Of a stretch of 7,445 nucleotides of DNA, positions 1 through 6,691 are shown piece by piece. A model generated the notes under the pieces. That model saw nothing but the letters and a program-made list of their open reading frames with translations, was not told the DNA's origin and did not search any database. The stretch spans positions 1 through 7,445 of the forward strand of contig JAOZLK010000210.1 in the NCBI GenBank assembly GCA_029934875.1, written 5' to 3'. The position numbers and the translations under genes were made by a program. The stretch comes from Bacteroidales bacterium (GTDB taxonomy: Bacteria; Bacteroidota; Bacteroidia; Bacteroidales; GCA-2748055). Position 1 is the first letter of the stretch. Each line of letters begins with the position of its first letter.

Positions 1-166
1 TTCCTGATTTAATATTCAACAAAAACATGCGATTTTTTAAACCAACTGAAACTGCAACAAAAATTAGACTTTATATAACTACCGGAATTTTGTCAAACTA
101 TTTTCCTCATCTATAAAAATAGGAAAAAAAAACTTGGAATACAATACAAGTTCGAAGCCGGGAAGC
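1..166. other. AT-rich intergenic region without a supportable gene
   Basis: The stretch left of the helix-hairpin-helix gene is strongly AT-rich. The only frame running through part of it is a short one that overlaps the neighbouring gene antisense and resembles nothing I recognise. Apart from the terminator-like hairpin at 122-152, I see no RNA gene or repeat. It may also carry the promoter of a gene beyond the left edge: reading the minus strand there are TTTG-like and TA-TTTG-like patches between about 60 and 105, but their spacing does not fit the Bacteroidetes promoter well, so I do not call one. Confidence 0.5.
122..152 (-). terminator. Probable intrinsic terminator after the ComEA-like gene
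   Basis: Read on the minus strand, the six-base arm AACTTG is followed by a ten-base loop and the perfect complement CAAGTT, which runs straight into a tract of T residues (the A run at 124-132 on the plus strand). It starts about 15 bases after the stop codon of the helix-hairpin-helix gene, where the end of the minus-strand transcription unit would be expected. The stem is short and has only two G-C pairs, so it may be weak; the long T tract is the main support. Confidence 0.5.
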
Positions 167-907
167 CTAATGTGCAAAATCAAGGTAAGGGCCAATCCGG
201 TCAAGGGTAGAGTCCGGAAGCAAACTGTTCTGCCTGATCTCCTCTGCTGATTCAAGCGCCCCCTTCGAATCAATATAGCGAAAGAGTGCTTTCACGTGCT
301 CATACTCGAGGTAAGGATGCCTGAGCAGGTCCCTGAAAGCAATGCTGTTAATATGCAGCTTATCCAATCCGCTGGAGTCAAGAACAAGCAGGGGAGTTAC
401 AAGCTCAAGCGTTTCCTGCCTCATTCCGTATACCTCGGATAGCTGGGCCACCCTGCAATAGCCACCCAGTAAGGCTCTGTATCTAACGATCCGACCAGCA
501 AATACCGGTCCGATTCCCGGCAATTTCAGCAGGGAAACAGAATCTGCCTTATTGAGATGAAGAAGGCCCGGAGCAGAACCGATCCTCGTGTCAGAGTCGA
601 TCCTCGTTCCAGAACCCATCCTCGTGTCAGGGATTGATCTGTATCCGGACTTATGCCCTGATCCCGCACTGCTATGCAGGCCAGGTACGCGGGAAAGTTG
701 CTTCAGGCTGTCTGCCCTTGCTCTTTGGTCCAGGAAGATCCGGGCCTCCTGCTGAAACTGCTCCAAATCCGCAGGCTCCCGGGCAGGCACGACACCCATG
801 ATCACTCTGAATCCAAAGCTTAGAATCACAAGCAGGGAAAGCAGTAGCATGGCCCGCTGCTCACCACGGGGCAGCAGGTAATACTCGCGTAATAGTCTCC
901 TGATCAT
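167..907 (-). CDS. Membrane-anchored helix-hairpin-helix (ComEA-like) protein
   Basis: This 246-residue protein is probably an envelope-anchored nucleic-acid-binding protein of the ComEA type. A basic N-terminus (MIRRLLREYY) precedes one hydrophobic membrane segment at about residues 19-39. A charged, glutamine-rich stretch (about 42-72) and a low-complexity linker (about 73-114) follow. The C-terminal half begins with a good helix-hairpin-helix unit: LNKAD at 118-122, the hairpin LPGIGP at 129-134, then RIVRYR and a GGY-containing second hairpin. A second, degenerate unit starts at LHIN (184-187) and has lost the GIG hairpin (HPYLEYEHV instead). The linker contains three six-residue repeats (94-111) encoded by an 18 bp DNA repeat. 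ComEA proteins bind incoming DNA in transformation; many Bacteroidota carry longer relatives of unproven role, so a competence function is inference. The ATG at 907 is the first possible start because an in-frame stop lies directly upstream. It is probably co-transcribed from the transporter gene. Confidence 0.8.
   Translation of the reverse strand: MIRRLLREYYLLPRGEQRAMLLLSLLVILSFGFRVIMGVVPAREPADLEQFQQEARIFLDQRARADSLKQLSRVPGLHSSAGSGHKSGYRSIPDTRMGSGTRIDSDTRIGSAPGLLHLNKADSVSLLKLPGIGPVFAGRIVRYRALLGGYCRVAQLSEVYGMRQETLELVTPLLVLDSSGLDKLHINSIAFRDLLRHPYLEYEHVKALFRYIDSKGALESAEEIRQNSLLPDSTLDRIGPYLDFAH
581..634. repeat. Three-copy 18 bp tandem repeat inside the ComEA-like gene
   Basis: Three consecutive 18-base units begin at 581, 599 and 617; each starts with (G/C)ATCCTCGT, and units 1 and 2 as well as 1 and 3 agree at 14 of 18 positions. 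The preceding 18 bases (563-580) share their last seven bases with unit 2 and may be a decayed fourth copy. Because 18 is a multiple of three, the array encodes hexapeptides without breaking the frame: DTRMGS, GTRIDS, DTRIGS at residues 94-111. It lies in the flexible linker between the membrane anchor and the DNA-binding domain, where copy-number change would be tolerated. Confidence 0.8.
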
Positions 908-960
908 TTAATGATTAATGGACCAGGCAGCCTAATATCAGTTGCTGATGATAGAAATTT
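908..960 (-). other. Short spacer with a small hairpin between transporter and ComEA-like gene
   Basis: The 53-base gap contains a perfect five-base-pair inverted repeat, ATCAG-TTG-CTGAT at 937-949 on the plus strand. No T run follows it on the minus strand, so it does not look like an intrinsic terminator, and I see no TAnnTTTG promoter element here. This favours read-through from the transporter gene into the helix-hairpin-helix gene; the hairpin could mark an RNA processing site, which is inference. Confidence 0.35.
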
Positions 961-2352
961 TTAACCTATGGAAGGAAACAGTGTAATCACCTTGCTGTAG
1001 ACGCCCAGGGCAAAAAGCAGGGCGATGGCCAGGGGAGCCACAAATTTTACCAGGAACATGAAGATTTTATAATACCCGGTTTTGTATTTACCATCGCTGG
1101 AGAGTTCACCCTTTGTAGTATCACCGGAAAGGACCCACCCGATGAAAACAACAATGAAGAAACCTCCAAGTGGTAGCAGGAGGTCAGGGGACCCGTTAAA
1201 TACCGCGAATACATCCTCAGAAAGCATACAGAGTATCCCCAGGAAACTAACAGAAACCATGGCCAGGATGGCAGCCCTTTTGCGGGTCATCTTCAACTGC
1301 TCGGAGAAATAGGCCACTATGACCTCCAGAACCGATATGGTGGAGGTGAGGGCTGCAAAGCAAAGCAGCAGGAAAAACATGAAGGCCCAGATAAGTCCGC
1401 CTGACATGCTCTGGAAGATCACTGGCAGGGTAATATATACGAGGTCCGGTCCACTGTCAGGACTAATTCCGAATGCAAACACAGCCGGGAAAATGGCCAG
1501 TCCTGCAACAATGGCAATCGCTGTATCTGCAAAAGCCACACTCACTGCAGTACTTGCCAGGTTCTCCTTCTTCTTAATGTAGGACCCATAGGTGATCAGG
1601 GTACCCATTCCAATAGAAAGTGAAAAGAAGGCCTGCCCCAGGGCCTCAACAATAATCTTCATGGGAGCCGCCTTAATGGTTGAGAAATCCGGCTTGAAAA
1701 GGAACAGCAATCCTTCCCTGGATCCTTCAAGGGAAAGTGACCTTACCACAAGAACAAGCAGGAGAACAAGCAGAATGGGCATAAGGATCTTGGCATACTT
1801 TTCAATCCCATTTTTAACCCCCGAAATCACAATAAATCCGGTAAGAATCATCATCACTGCAAACCAGATCATGGGTCTCCACATACCGGAAACGAAACTC
1901 TCATAATGAGAGCTGAAGAAACTTCTAACCGCATCATTATCCATCTCCGCAAATCCGATTTTATCGGCGGTGAGCATCCACTTTACCGACTGCACAAGGT
2001 ATTCAAGTGTCCAACCGGCAACAACCGTATAAAAAGCAAGAATAATAAAAGCAGAAACAACTCCCAGCAAGCCAACAAGATGCCATTTCTTACCGGGAGT
2101 TATTTTTTTAAATGCACCTACAGCATTAAGCTGAGCAGAACGGCCAATGACAAATTCCGACATCATCACCGGAATGCCTATGGCGGCAATAAAGAGCAGA
2201 TAAATGAGCAGGAAGGCTCCTCCCCCATTCTCGCCGGCCACATAGGGAAATCTCCAGATATTCCCCAATCCAATGGCCGAACCAGCAGCAGCGGCAATTA
2301 CGCCAAACTTACTGCTAAAACTGTCTCTTTCACTTCCTCCGCCCTGAAACAT
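961..2352 (-). CDS. Sodium-dependent amino-acid transporter, NSS (LeuT/MhsT-like) family
   Basis: This 463-residue inner-membrane symporter probably couples sodium entry to amino-acid uptake. The family signature is clear in the unwound first helix, GSAIGLGNIWRFPY (24-37), where N31 matches the sodium and substrate ligand N27 of LeuT. Helix 6 reads AFFSLSIGMGTLITYGSY (241-258), matching the LeuT pocket region F253-F259 but with methionine (M249) at the F259 position, as I recall for MhsT. Helix 8 carries FAALTSTIS, so T336 and S337 match the second sodium-site residues T354 and S355 of LeuT. I count eleven hydrophobic segments, the last at about 429-456, and no twelfth; this is the shorter Tyt1/MhsT-type architecture. 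The methionine suggests room for bulky hydrophobic or aromatic substrates, but the substrate is not proven. The ATG at 2352 lies 9 bp after the aldolase stop codon, with no room for a promoter, so co-transcription with the aldolase is very likely. Confidence 0.93.
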   Translation of the reverse strand: MFQGGGSERDSFSSKFGVIAAAAGSAIGLGNIWRFPYVAGENGGGAFLLIYLLFIAAIGIPVMMSEFVIGRSAQLNAVGAFKKITPGKKWHLVGLLGVVSAFIILAFYTVVAGWTLEYLVQSVKWMLTADKIGFAEMDNDAVRSFFSSHYESFVSGMWRPMIWFAVMMILTGFIVISGVKNGIEKYAKILMPILLVLLLVLVVRSLSLEGSREGLLFLFKPDFSTIKAAPMKIIVEALGQAFFSLSIGMGTLITYGSYIKKKENLASTAVSVAFADTAIAIVAGLAIFPAVFAFGISPDSGPDLVYITLPVIFQSMSGGLIWAFMFFLLLCFAALTSTISVLEVIVAYFSEQLKMTRKRAAILAMVSVSFLGILCMLSEDVFAVFNGSPDLLLPLGGFFIVVFIGWVLSGDTTKGELSSDGKYKTGYYKIFMFLVKFVAPLAIALLFALGVYSKVITLFPSIG

Positions 2353-2361
2353 AACCCTGAA

Positions 2362-3441
2362 TTAGAGTCTGTCAATGCAATTCAGGTCCTCAAAGGCAAC
2401 CTTCAAACGCTCGATCAGCGACTTTTCAGATTCCCTCATCCAAACCCTGGGATCGTAGTATTTCTTATTGGGCTTATCTTCACCATCGGGATTCCCAATC
2501 TGACCCTGTAGGTAAGCGTGGTTCTTGGCTTCGAACTTGCGAACACCATCCCATGATGCCCACTGTGTATCGGTATCGATATTCATCTTGATTACACCAT
2601 AAGCGATGGCCTCACGAATTTCCTCCTGGGTGGATCCTGAACCGCCATGGAAAACGAAAAACAAGGGCTTCTTGTCAAGACCATATTTCTCCTCAACAAA
2701 TTTCTGTGAATTGTCAAGAATCTTGGGAGTAAGCTTCACGTTACCTGGCTTATAAACACCATGTACATTACCAAATGATGCAGCAATGGTGAAATTGGGG
2801 CTTACCTTGGAGAGTTCTTCGTAAGCATAAGCCACATCCTCAGGCTGCGTATAGAGCAGGGAGTTATCCATGTCGCTGTTATCCACTCCATCCTCTTCTC
2901 CACCGGTGCAGCCGAGTTCGATTTCAAGGGTCATTCCGATCTTGCTCATGCGGGCCAGGTACTTCTTGCATGTCCCGATATTCTCTTCGATGGGCTCCTC
3001 AGAGAGATCCAGCATGTGTGAGCTGAAAAGCGGCTTACCATAAGCTTTGAAATGCTTCTCACCTGCATCCAGTAATCCGTCAATCCAGGGCAGCAGTTTT
3101 TTTGCAGCATGGTCGGTGTGAAGAATCACGGGAACGCCATAAAGTTCAGCCATGGCATGAACATGCTTGGCTCCACTTACAGCACCTGCAATGGCAGTCT
3201 TCTGGTCTTCATTTGAAAGTCCTTTACCCGCATAAAAAATAGCTCCACCGTTGGAAAACTGAATCATCACTGGCGAGTTAACAACTTTTGCAGATTCAAT
3301 GACAGCATTCACCGAGTTGGTTCCCACCACATTCACGGCAGGTATTGCAAATTCATTTTGCTTGGCAATCTCAAGCACTTTTCTAAGGTCATCACCAGTT
3401 ACTACACCAGGTTTAACCGCATCTAAAATCTTATTGGACAT
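2362..3441 (-). CDS. fbaA: Class II (class IIa) fructose-bisphosphate aldolase
   Basis: This cytosolic zinc enzyme reversibly splits fructose 1,6-bisphosphate into dihydroxyacetone phosphate and glyceraldehyde 3-phosphate in glycolysis and gluconeogenesis. The 359 residues equal the length of E. coli FbaA, and the key residues fall at the same positions plus one for the initiator methionine. They are the catalytic aspartate D110 and zinc ligand H111 in ILHTDHAAKK, E175 in the LEIELG segment, the mechanistic glutamate E183 in TGGEEDGVD, zinc ligands H227 (GNVHGVY) and H265 (FHGGSGS), and the phosphate-binding region around NIDTDTQWA (287-295). All are intact and no frameshift is seen, so it should be active. 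A Bacteroidetes-type promoter lies between this gene and the upstream TamL gene, and the transporter gene follows 9 bp after the stop codon. No strong Shine-Dalgarno sequence precedes the ATG at 3441, which is usual for this phylum. Confidence 0.97.
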   Translation of the reverse strand: MSNKILDAVKPGVVTGDDLRKVLEIAKQNEFAIPAVNVVGTNSVNAVIESAKVVNSPVMIQFSNGGAIFYAGKGLSNEDQKTAIAGAVSGAKHVHAMAELYGVPVILHTDHAAKKLLPWIDGLLDAGEKHFKAYGKPLFSSHMLDLSEEPIEENIGTCKKYLARMSKIGMTLEIELGCTGGEEDGVDNSDMDNSLLYTQPEDVAYAYEELSKVSPNFTIAASFGNVHGVYKPGNVKLTPKILDNSQKFVEEKYGLDKKPLFFVFHGGSGSTQEEIREAIAYGVIKMNIDTDTQWASWDGVRKFEAKNHAYLQGQIGNPDGEDKPNKKYYDPRVWMRESEKSLIERLKVAFEDLNCIDRL

Positions 3442-3481
3442 GATAATATCTATTAAATTGGACTGTATATAAATAAGCCCA

Positions 3482-3512
3482 CAAAATTAGTATAAATATT
3501 CGTAAAATCAAC
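3482..3512 (-). promoter_or_regulatory. Bacteroidetes-type promoter of the aldolase gene
   Basis: On the minus strand, GTTG (3512-3509) is separated by exactly 19 bases from TAATTTTG (3489-3482), which matches the TAnnTTTG -7 element used by the primary sigma factor of Bacteroidetes. Transcription would start near 3475, giving an AT-rich leader of about 35 bases before the ATG at 3441. The site begins just beyond the stop codon of the TamL gene (3517-3519), so the aldolase can be expressed independently of it. The call rests on consensus match and position only. Confidence 0.6.
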
Positions 3513-3516
3513 AGGA

Positions 3517-5826
3517 TCAGAAGGGATATCCGATGGCAAGATTGTAGGTCAGGTCCCGTCCCTTAATGCCCGAATTTCCAGGCAACCAGTTGGAGCCCTC
3601 AAGGGCATAGGGTGAGCGAAGGGGAACCCCAAGGTCGAAACGAAAAATAAAGAAACTAAAGACTGCCCGTACACCCGCTCCGGTTCCAACTGCCAACTCC
3701 TTATAAAAGCGGCGAAATTCAAAACCAGCTCCCTCCCGGTCATCCTCCTTCGAAAGAGACCAGATGTTGCCTGTTTCAAGAAAAAGCGCCGCCTCCAGTT
3801 TCCAGAAGAGTTTAAAACGATACTCCATATTCGCTTCCAGCTTTACATCACCGGTCTGGTTCGGATAGGTGGTCTCATCAGGATCCTCGTATGAACCCGG
3901 TCCCAGGCTCTTCACCTGCCATGCTCTGATACTGTTTGCACCCCCGGAAAAGTATTGTCGCTCAAAAGGCATGGCATTGGAATTCAGGTAGGCAAAGCCA
4001 ACTCCTGCAAAGCCCCGGAAAATAATGCTCACATCCTCATATAGAAAGGAGTAGCTCCGGCCATCGATGTCTGCTTTAAGATATTGGGCAAAATCGACTC
4101 CCAGCAGCTGGTATTTTTCACCTTCAGGAGGATCCTGGGCAAACAAACTGTACCCTGCATAAAGCAGGTTCCCTGCTGCCTCCAGGTTAAGCCTGATATC
4201 CTGAAAATTCTGATTCTTCAGCACCTTCTTGTTGGACCAGTTCACCGAATAGCGGGAATCGATAATCAGGTGAGGCTCATAACTGTAATACAGGTACTTT
4301 CCCTCCAGCCAATCCTGGAACTCCTCCGATTTGTAAGGCGTCAGGATCAGACTGGCTTCAAGAGGAAAAACCCTGTGAAGCAGCCTTTCAGATTTTCTCC
4401 AGTCATACCCGAAAGATGCATTGGCCATGGTTCTGGTATAATCAGGCCGTTTCTGGTAATTATAAGAAAGCCTGATGTTGGTTTGCGGATTATACTCTCT
4501 TATAAACCTGTCGGTTTTAAAGGGCAGAAGAAACTTCGGAATCCTGAGACGAGCTTCCACCCCATATTCCTGCAGCAGGCCCCTTCCTACGCCCTCGTCA
4601 GTACTGGATGATGATTCCGACAGACTCTCTCTGGCACCCATAAACGAGATGTCGAACTGCTCTGAGCCTCCGAACAGGTTGCGATGGCGATATCCTAAGT
4701 TGACCCCAGCTCCAATGTTTCCTCCCGAGTTGGTTCCCTCCAGTTTTATGGAATAGCTCTGAAGAGTGGCAGGGGCAATACGTATATCACAGTCCAGCAT
4801 GGGAGTCTCACCAAGCACTTCCCGGAAACGAATATCCACCATCCTGGAAGCGCTAAGGGAAGAGAGGTTACGATAAGTTCTCTGCATATCAGAGGCATCA
4901 AAGAGCTGGCCCGGAATAATATAGTTCTTCTGTGTCACCACTCCGGAGCGGATATTTGGCTTGCCCTCCGAGATTACATAAATGGAATCATAATACAGGG
5001 TATCCCTTTGACGGTCCGGAACTTCGCCCTCCCTCCTGGAAGCCATCATATCATGATCAGTTTCCAGGTAAACATTCCGGATGGTATAAACCGGATGCTT
5101 AGTTTGAATTAAATTCCCTAATTCGTCCCTCTCTGGAAAATTCTTGATACCCAGGGTGACGCTCACACTGTTGTTCCTTAGCGAGCTATCCACCTCATAG
5201 TAAATAAAATCCTTGTTAAACCGGTAATATCCATTGTCCCTCAACACTTTCTCTATCCGACCCATCTCTTCCATCAATACATCCACATCAAAAAGCTCAC
5301 CGCTTCGGAACCTGCTGGATCCTGAATCGGGTAATACAAGCGAGGAGAGCTTACCATCCTGGAAGAAATAGCTAATATCCTTGATTGTATAAGGCAAATT
5401 TGGGTTTACATGGTATATTACTTTTGCCTTTCCTTTTTTATAGATGGTGGAATCGGTCACCACTGAATTGTAAAATCCCTTATTGTTCATATATAGTTTA
5501 AGCTGCTCAGAGGATTTCCCCATCAGATCCTCATCATAAACAACAGGTGATTCCCCGATACGCCTGAGCCAACCATGGGGCCATTTTTCCTTCTCTGGAT
5601 TGGAAAGGTTATAAAGCGAGAGGTAAAACCTCCAGCCCAGCACTTTCTTATTGGGCTTTTGCTTGATGTATTTATTGAGTGCTTTTTTATCAAATCCCCC
5701 ATCACCTGCCTCAATTTTATAATCCTTCATAAGGTATTCATCTGCAGGCACGTATTTAGTTGCATTGCAGGAGATCATGAGGATTGGAACAAGCAGGAAA
5801 ATGATATATAGGGACCTTCTTCTCAA
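3517..5826 (-). CDS. tamL: BamA/TamA-family outer-membrane lipoprotein (TamL-like)
   Basis: This 769-residue Omp85-superfamily protein should sit in the outer membrane and help insert or export envelope components. The N-terminus has a basic n-region (RRRS), a hydrophobic core and a lipobox-like LMIS ahead of C20, predicting a lipid-anchored protein; the following CNATKYVP is typical of Bacteroidota TamL proteins. About 330 residues of POTRA-like repeats follow, with the recurrent pattern of a helix then NKGFYN (115-120), DNGYY (197-201) and a third repeat around 247-350. The C-terminal barrel (about 355-769) is rich in alternating aromatic strands, has the loop-6 element GGANSIRAW (628-636) where BamA has a VRGF/Y-type motif, and ends in an aromatic residue (IGYPF). 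No in-frame ATG lies between the upstream stop and the lipobox region, so TTG at 5826 is the best start. Omp85 membership is firm; TamL rather than BamA or another paralogue is inference from the lipobox, and no tamB gene is adjacent. The gene is divergent from the RNA methyltransferase. Confidence 0.88.
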   Translation of the reverse strand: MRRRSLYIIFLLVPILMISCNATKYVPADEYLMKDYKIEAGDGGFDKKALNKYIKQKPNKKVLGWRFYLSLYNLSNPEKEKWPHGWLRRIGESPVVYDEDLMGKSSEQLKLYMNNKGFYNSVVTDSTIYKKGKAKVIYHVNPNLPYTIKDISYFFQDGKLSSLVLPDSGSSRFRSGELFDVDVLMEEMGRIEKVLRDNGYYRFNKDFIYYEVDSSLRNNSVSVTLGIKNFPERDELGNLIQTKHPVYTIRNVYLETDHDMMASRREGEVPDRQRDTLYYDSIYVISEGKPNIRSGVVTQKNYIIPGQLFDASDMQRTYRNLSSLSASRMVDIRFREVLGETPMLDCDIRIAPATLQSYSIKLEGTNSGGNIGAGVNLGYRHRNLFGGSEQFDISFMGARESLSESSSSTDEGVGRGLLQEYGVEARLRIPKFLLPFKTDRFIREYNPQTNIRLSYNYQKRPDYTRTMANASFGYDWRKSERLLHRVFPLEASLILTPYKSEEFQDWLEGKYLYYSYEPHLIIDSRYSVNWSNKKVLKNQNFQDIRLNLEAAGNLLYAGYSLFAQDPPEGEKYQLLGVDFAQYLKADIDGRSYSFLYEDVSIIFRGFAGVGFAYLNSNAMPFERQYFSGGANSIRAWQVKSLGPGSYEDPDETTYPNQTGDVKLEANMEYRFKLFWKLEAALFLETGNIWSLSKEDDREGAGFEFRRFYKELAVGTGAGVRAVFSFFIFRFDLGVPLRSPYALEGSNWLPGNSGIKGRDLTYNLAIGYPF
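5824..5826 (-). other. Non-ATG (TTG) start codon of the TamL-like gene
   Basis: The codon at the predicted start reads TTG on the minus strand. Going upstream in the same frame there is no ATG or GTG before the stop codon at 5893-5895. The next in-frame ATG downstream is codon 17, which would remove the positively charged end and most of the signal sequence. Starting at TTG gives a well-formed lipoprotein signal peptide of 19 residues before C20, which decides the choice. Confidence 0.7.
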
Positions 5827-5906
5827 TGGTAGGTTTAAAGATGCTAAAGTACAAATTATAATGCAGTCAAATCTTTTTTCATCTTTGCATAATCAACATC
5901 AAAAGC
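5827..5906. promoter_or_regulatory. Divergent intergenic region with back-to-back promoters expected
   Basis: These 80 bases must hold the promoters of both the TamL-like gene (leftward) and the RNA methyltransferase (rightward). For the rightward gene, CATCTTTG at 5880-5887 matches the TAnnTTTG -7 element at seven of eight positions, about 19 bases before the ATG, but no TTG lies at the expected -33 distance. For the leftward gene, TATAATTTG (5860-5852 on the minus strand) resembles the element with one extra base, again without a good -33 partner. The region is assigned by logic and weak motifs, not by a strong match. Confidence 0.35.
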
Positions 5907-6686
5907 ATGATCTCCATCGCAAAGTCCAAACTGATTCGTTCCCTTGACCGCAAGAAAAGCCGGGACCAGCAAAAACTGTTTATAGTGGAGGGGGTGAAAA
6001 TGGTACAGGAGCTCCTTGACTGCTCTTTGGAAAATGCCCTTGAGGTGAGCGAGGTTTTCGCCACCGGGGAATGGATCGACAAGCGTGGGAAAGCACTTAA
6101 AGAGGGAATCGGGCTGAACGAGGCAAGTGAACAGGAAATCCGCAAAGTGAGTCACCTGCATACTCCCCAGCAGGTACTTGCTCTGGTAAAGATTCCGGAC
6201 CAGGAACTGATTCCGGCTCATTTTGCCGAAGAGTCAGTCCTGGGACTTGAAGCAATTCGTGATCCGGGGAACCTGGGAACCATTGTCAGGACGGCAGACT
6301 GGTTCGGTATCAGATCCATATTATGCACACCCGACTCGGTCGATCTCTATAATCCAAAGGTGGTACAGGCAAGCATGGGTGCGGTGGCCCGAACCCGGGT
6401 ATATTACACGGATCTGGAAACGATCATGCAGGATCCGACCCTGAAACAGAAACCCGTATACGGGACCTTCCTCAAGGGAGAGAACATCTATGAAACAAGC
6501 ATCGAGGCAGCTCCCTTAATTCTTTTCGGAAATGAATCCACCGGACTCTCCGGACTCTATGATGCCTATCTGAAAGGCAGGCTAAGCATCCCATCATTTG
6601 CCGGTGATCAGGGCGGTCCGGAATCACTCAACCTGGCCTCCTCGGTGGCGGTGGTTTGTTCTGAGCTCAAAAGAAGGGGCTGTTAA
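5907..6686 (+). CDS. SpoU/TrmH-family RNA 2'-O-methyltransferase
   Basis: This 259-residue cytosolic enzyme should use S-adenosylmethionine to methylate a ribose 2'-hydroxyl in tRNA or rRNA. The N-terminal part (about 6-95) looks like the SpoU substrate-binding domain, with KLFIVEGVKMVQELL at 23-37. The three SPOUT knot motifs are all present: motif 1 DPGNLGTIVRTAD (119-131, including the conserved arginine R128), motif 2 LFGNESTGLS (206-215, with E210), and motif 3 IPSF...PESLNLASSVAVV (228-250, with N242). The extra GDQGG before the SLN core is a minor variation in motif 3. It is complete and at normal length. Family membership is firm, but the target nucleotide cannot be read from the sequence; an RlmB-like rRNA role is a common annotation for such two-domain proteins. 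It stands alone on the plus strand, divergent from the TamL-like gene and convergent with the PorT-like gene. Confidence 0.92.
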   Translation: MISIAKSKLIRSLDRKKSRDQQKLFIVEGVKMVQELLDCSLENALEVSEVFATGEWIDKRGKALKEGIGLNEASEQEIRKVSHLHTPQQVLALVKIPDQELIPAHFAEESVLGLEAIRDPGNLGTIVRTADWFGIRSILCTPDSVDLYNPKVVQASMGAVARTRVYYTDLETIMQDPTLKQKPVYGTFLKGENIYETSIEAAPLILFGNESTGLSGLYDAYLKGRLSIPSFAGDQGGPESLNLASSVAVVCSELKRRGC

Positions 6687-6691
6687 ACAGC
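6679..6691. terminator. Small palindrome at the convergent gene ends, possible weak terminator
   Basis: GCTGTTAAACAGC is a perfect inverted repeat (arms GCTGT and ACAGC) whose centre is the TAA stop codon of the RNA methyltransferase. It lies in the 3' end and the 19 bp gap shared with the convergent PorT-like gene. On the minus strand it is followed by CCCCTTCTTTT, a poor but pyrimidine-rich tail; on the plus strand no T run follows. It may slow or end transcription from the PorT side, but the stem is only five base pairs. Confidence 0.25.

Noticed and set aside
79..273. 64-codon minus-strand open frame at the left end
   Set aside because: It overlaps the 3' end of the ComEA-like gene in another frame and runs through the terminator and AT-rich DNA; no family resemblance.
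581..634. CRISPR-like array
   Set aside because: The repeats are contiguous, without spacers, and lie in frame inside a coding region.
937..949. Hairpin ATCAG-TTG-CTGAT as a terminator
   Set aside because: The stem is only five base pairs and no T run follows on the transcribed strand, so it is recorded as a spacer hairpin instead.
1906..2511. 201-codon plus-strand open frame across the transporter start and aldolase end
   Set aside because: It lies antisense to two clear genes, has no recognisable domain, and its composition is that expected from the reverse of their coding sequence.
4084..4611. 175-codon plus-strand open frame inside the TamL-like gene
   Set aside because: It is antisense to the barrel-coding region, whose protein is well formed; nothing in the shadow product resembles a known family.
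3517..5906. A new multi-gene defence or secretion system built around the divergent TamL-RNA methyltransferase pair
   Set aside because: Both genes belong to well-known housekeeping families, and I recall similar neighbourhoods in other Bacteroidota; there is no toxin, nuclease or mobility gene nearby.
5856..6221. 121-codon minus-strand open frame overlapping the RNA methyltransferase
   Set aside because: It is antisense to the substrate-binding domain and the knot region start of a complete SpoU-family gene, so it is treated as a shadow.
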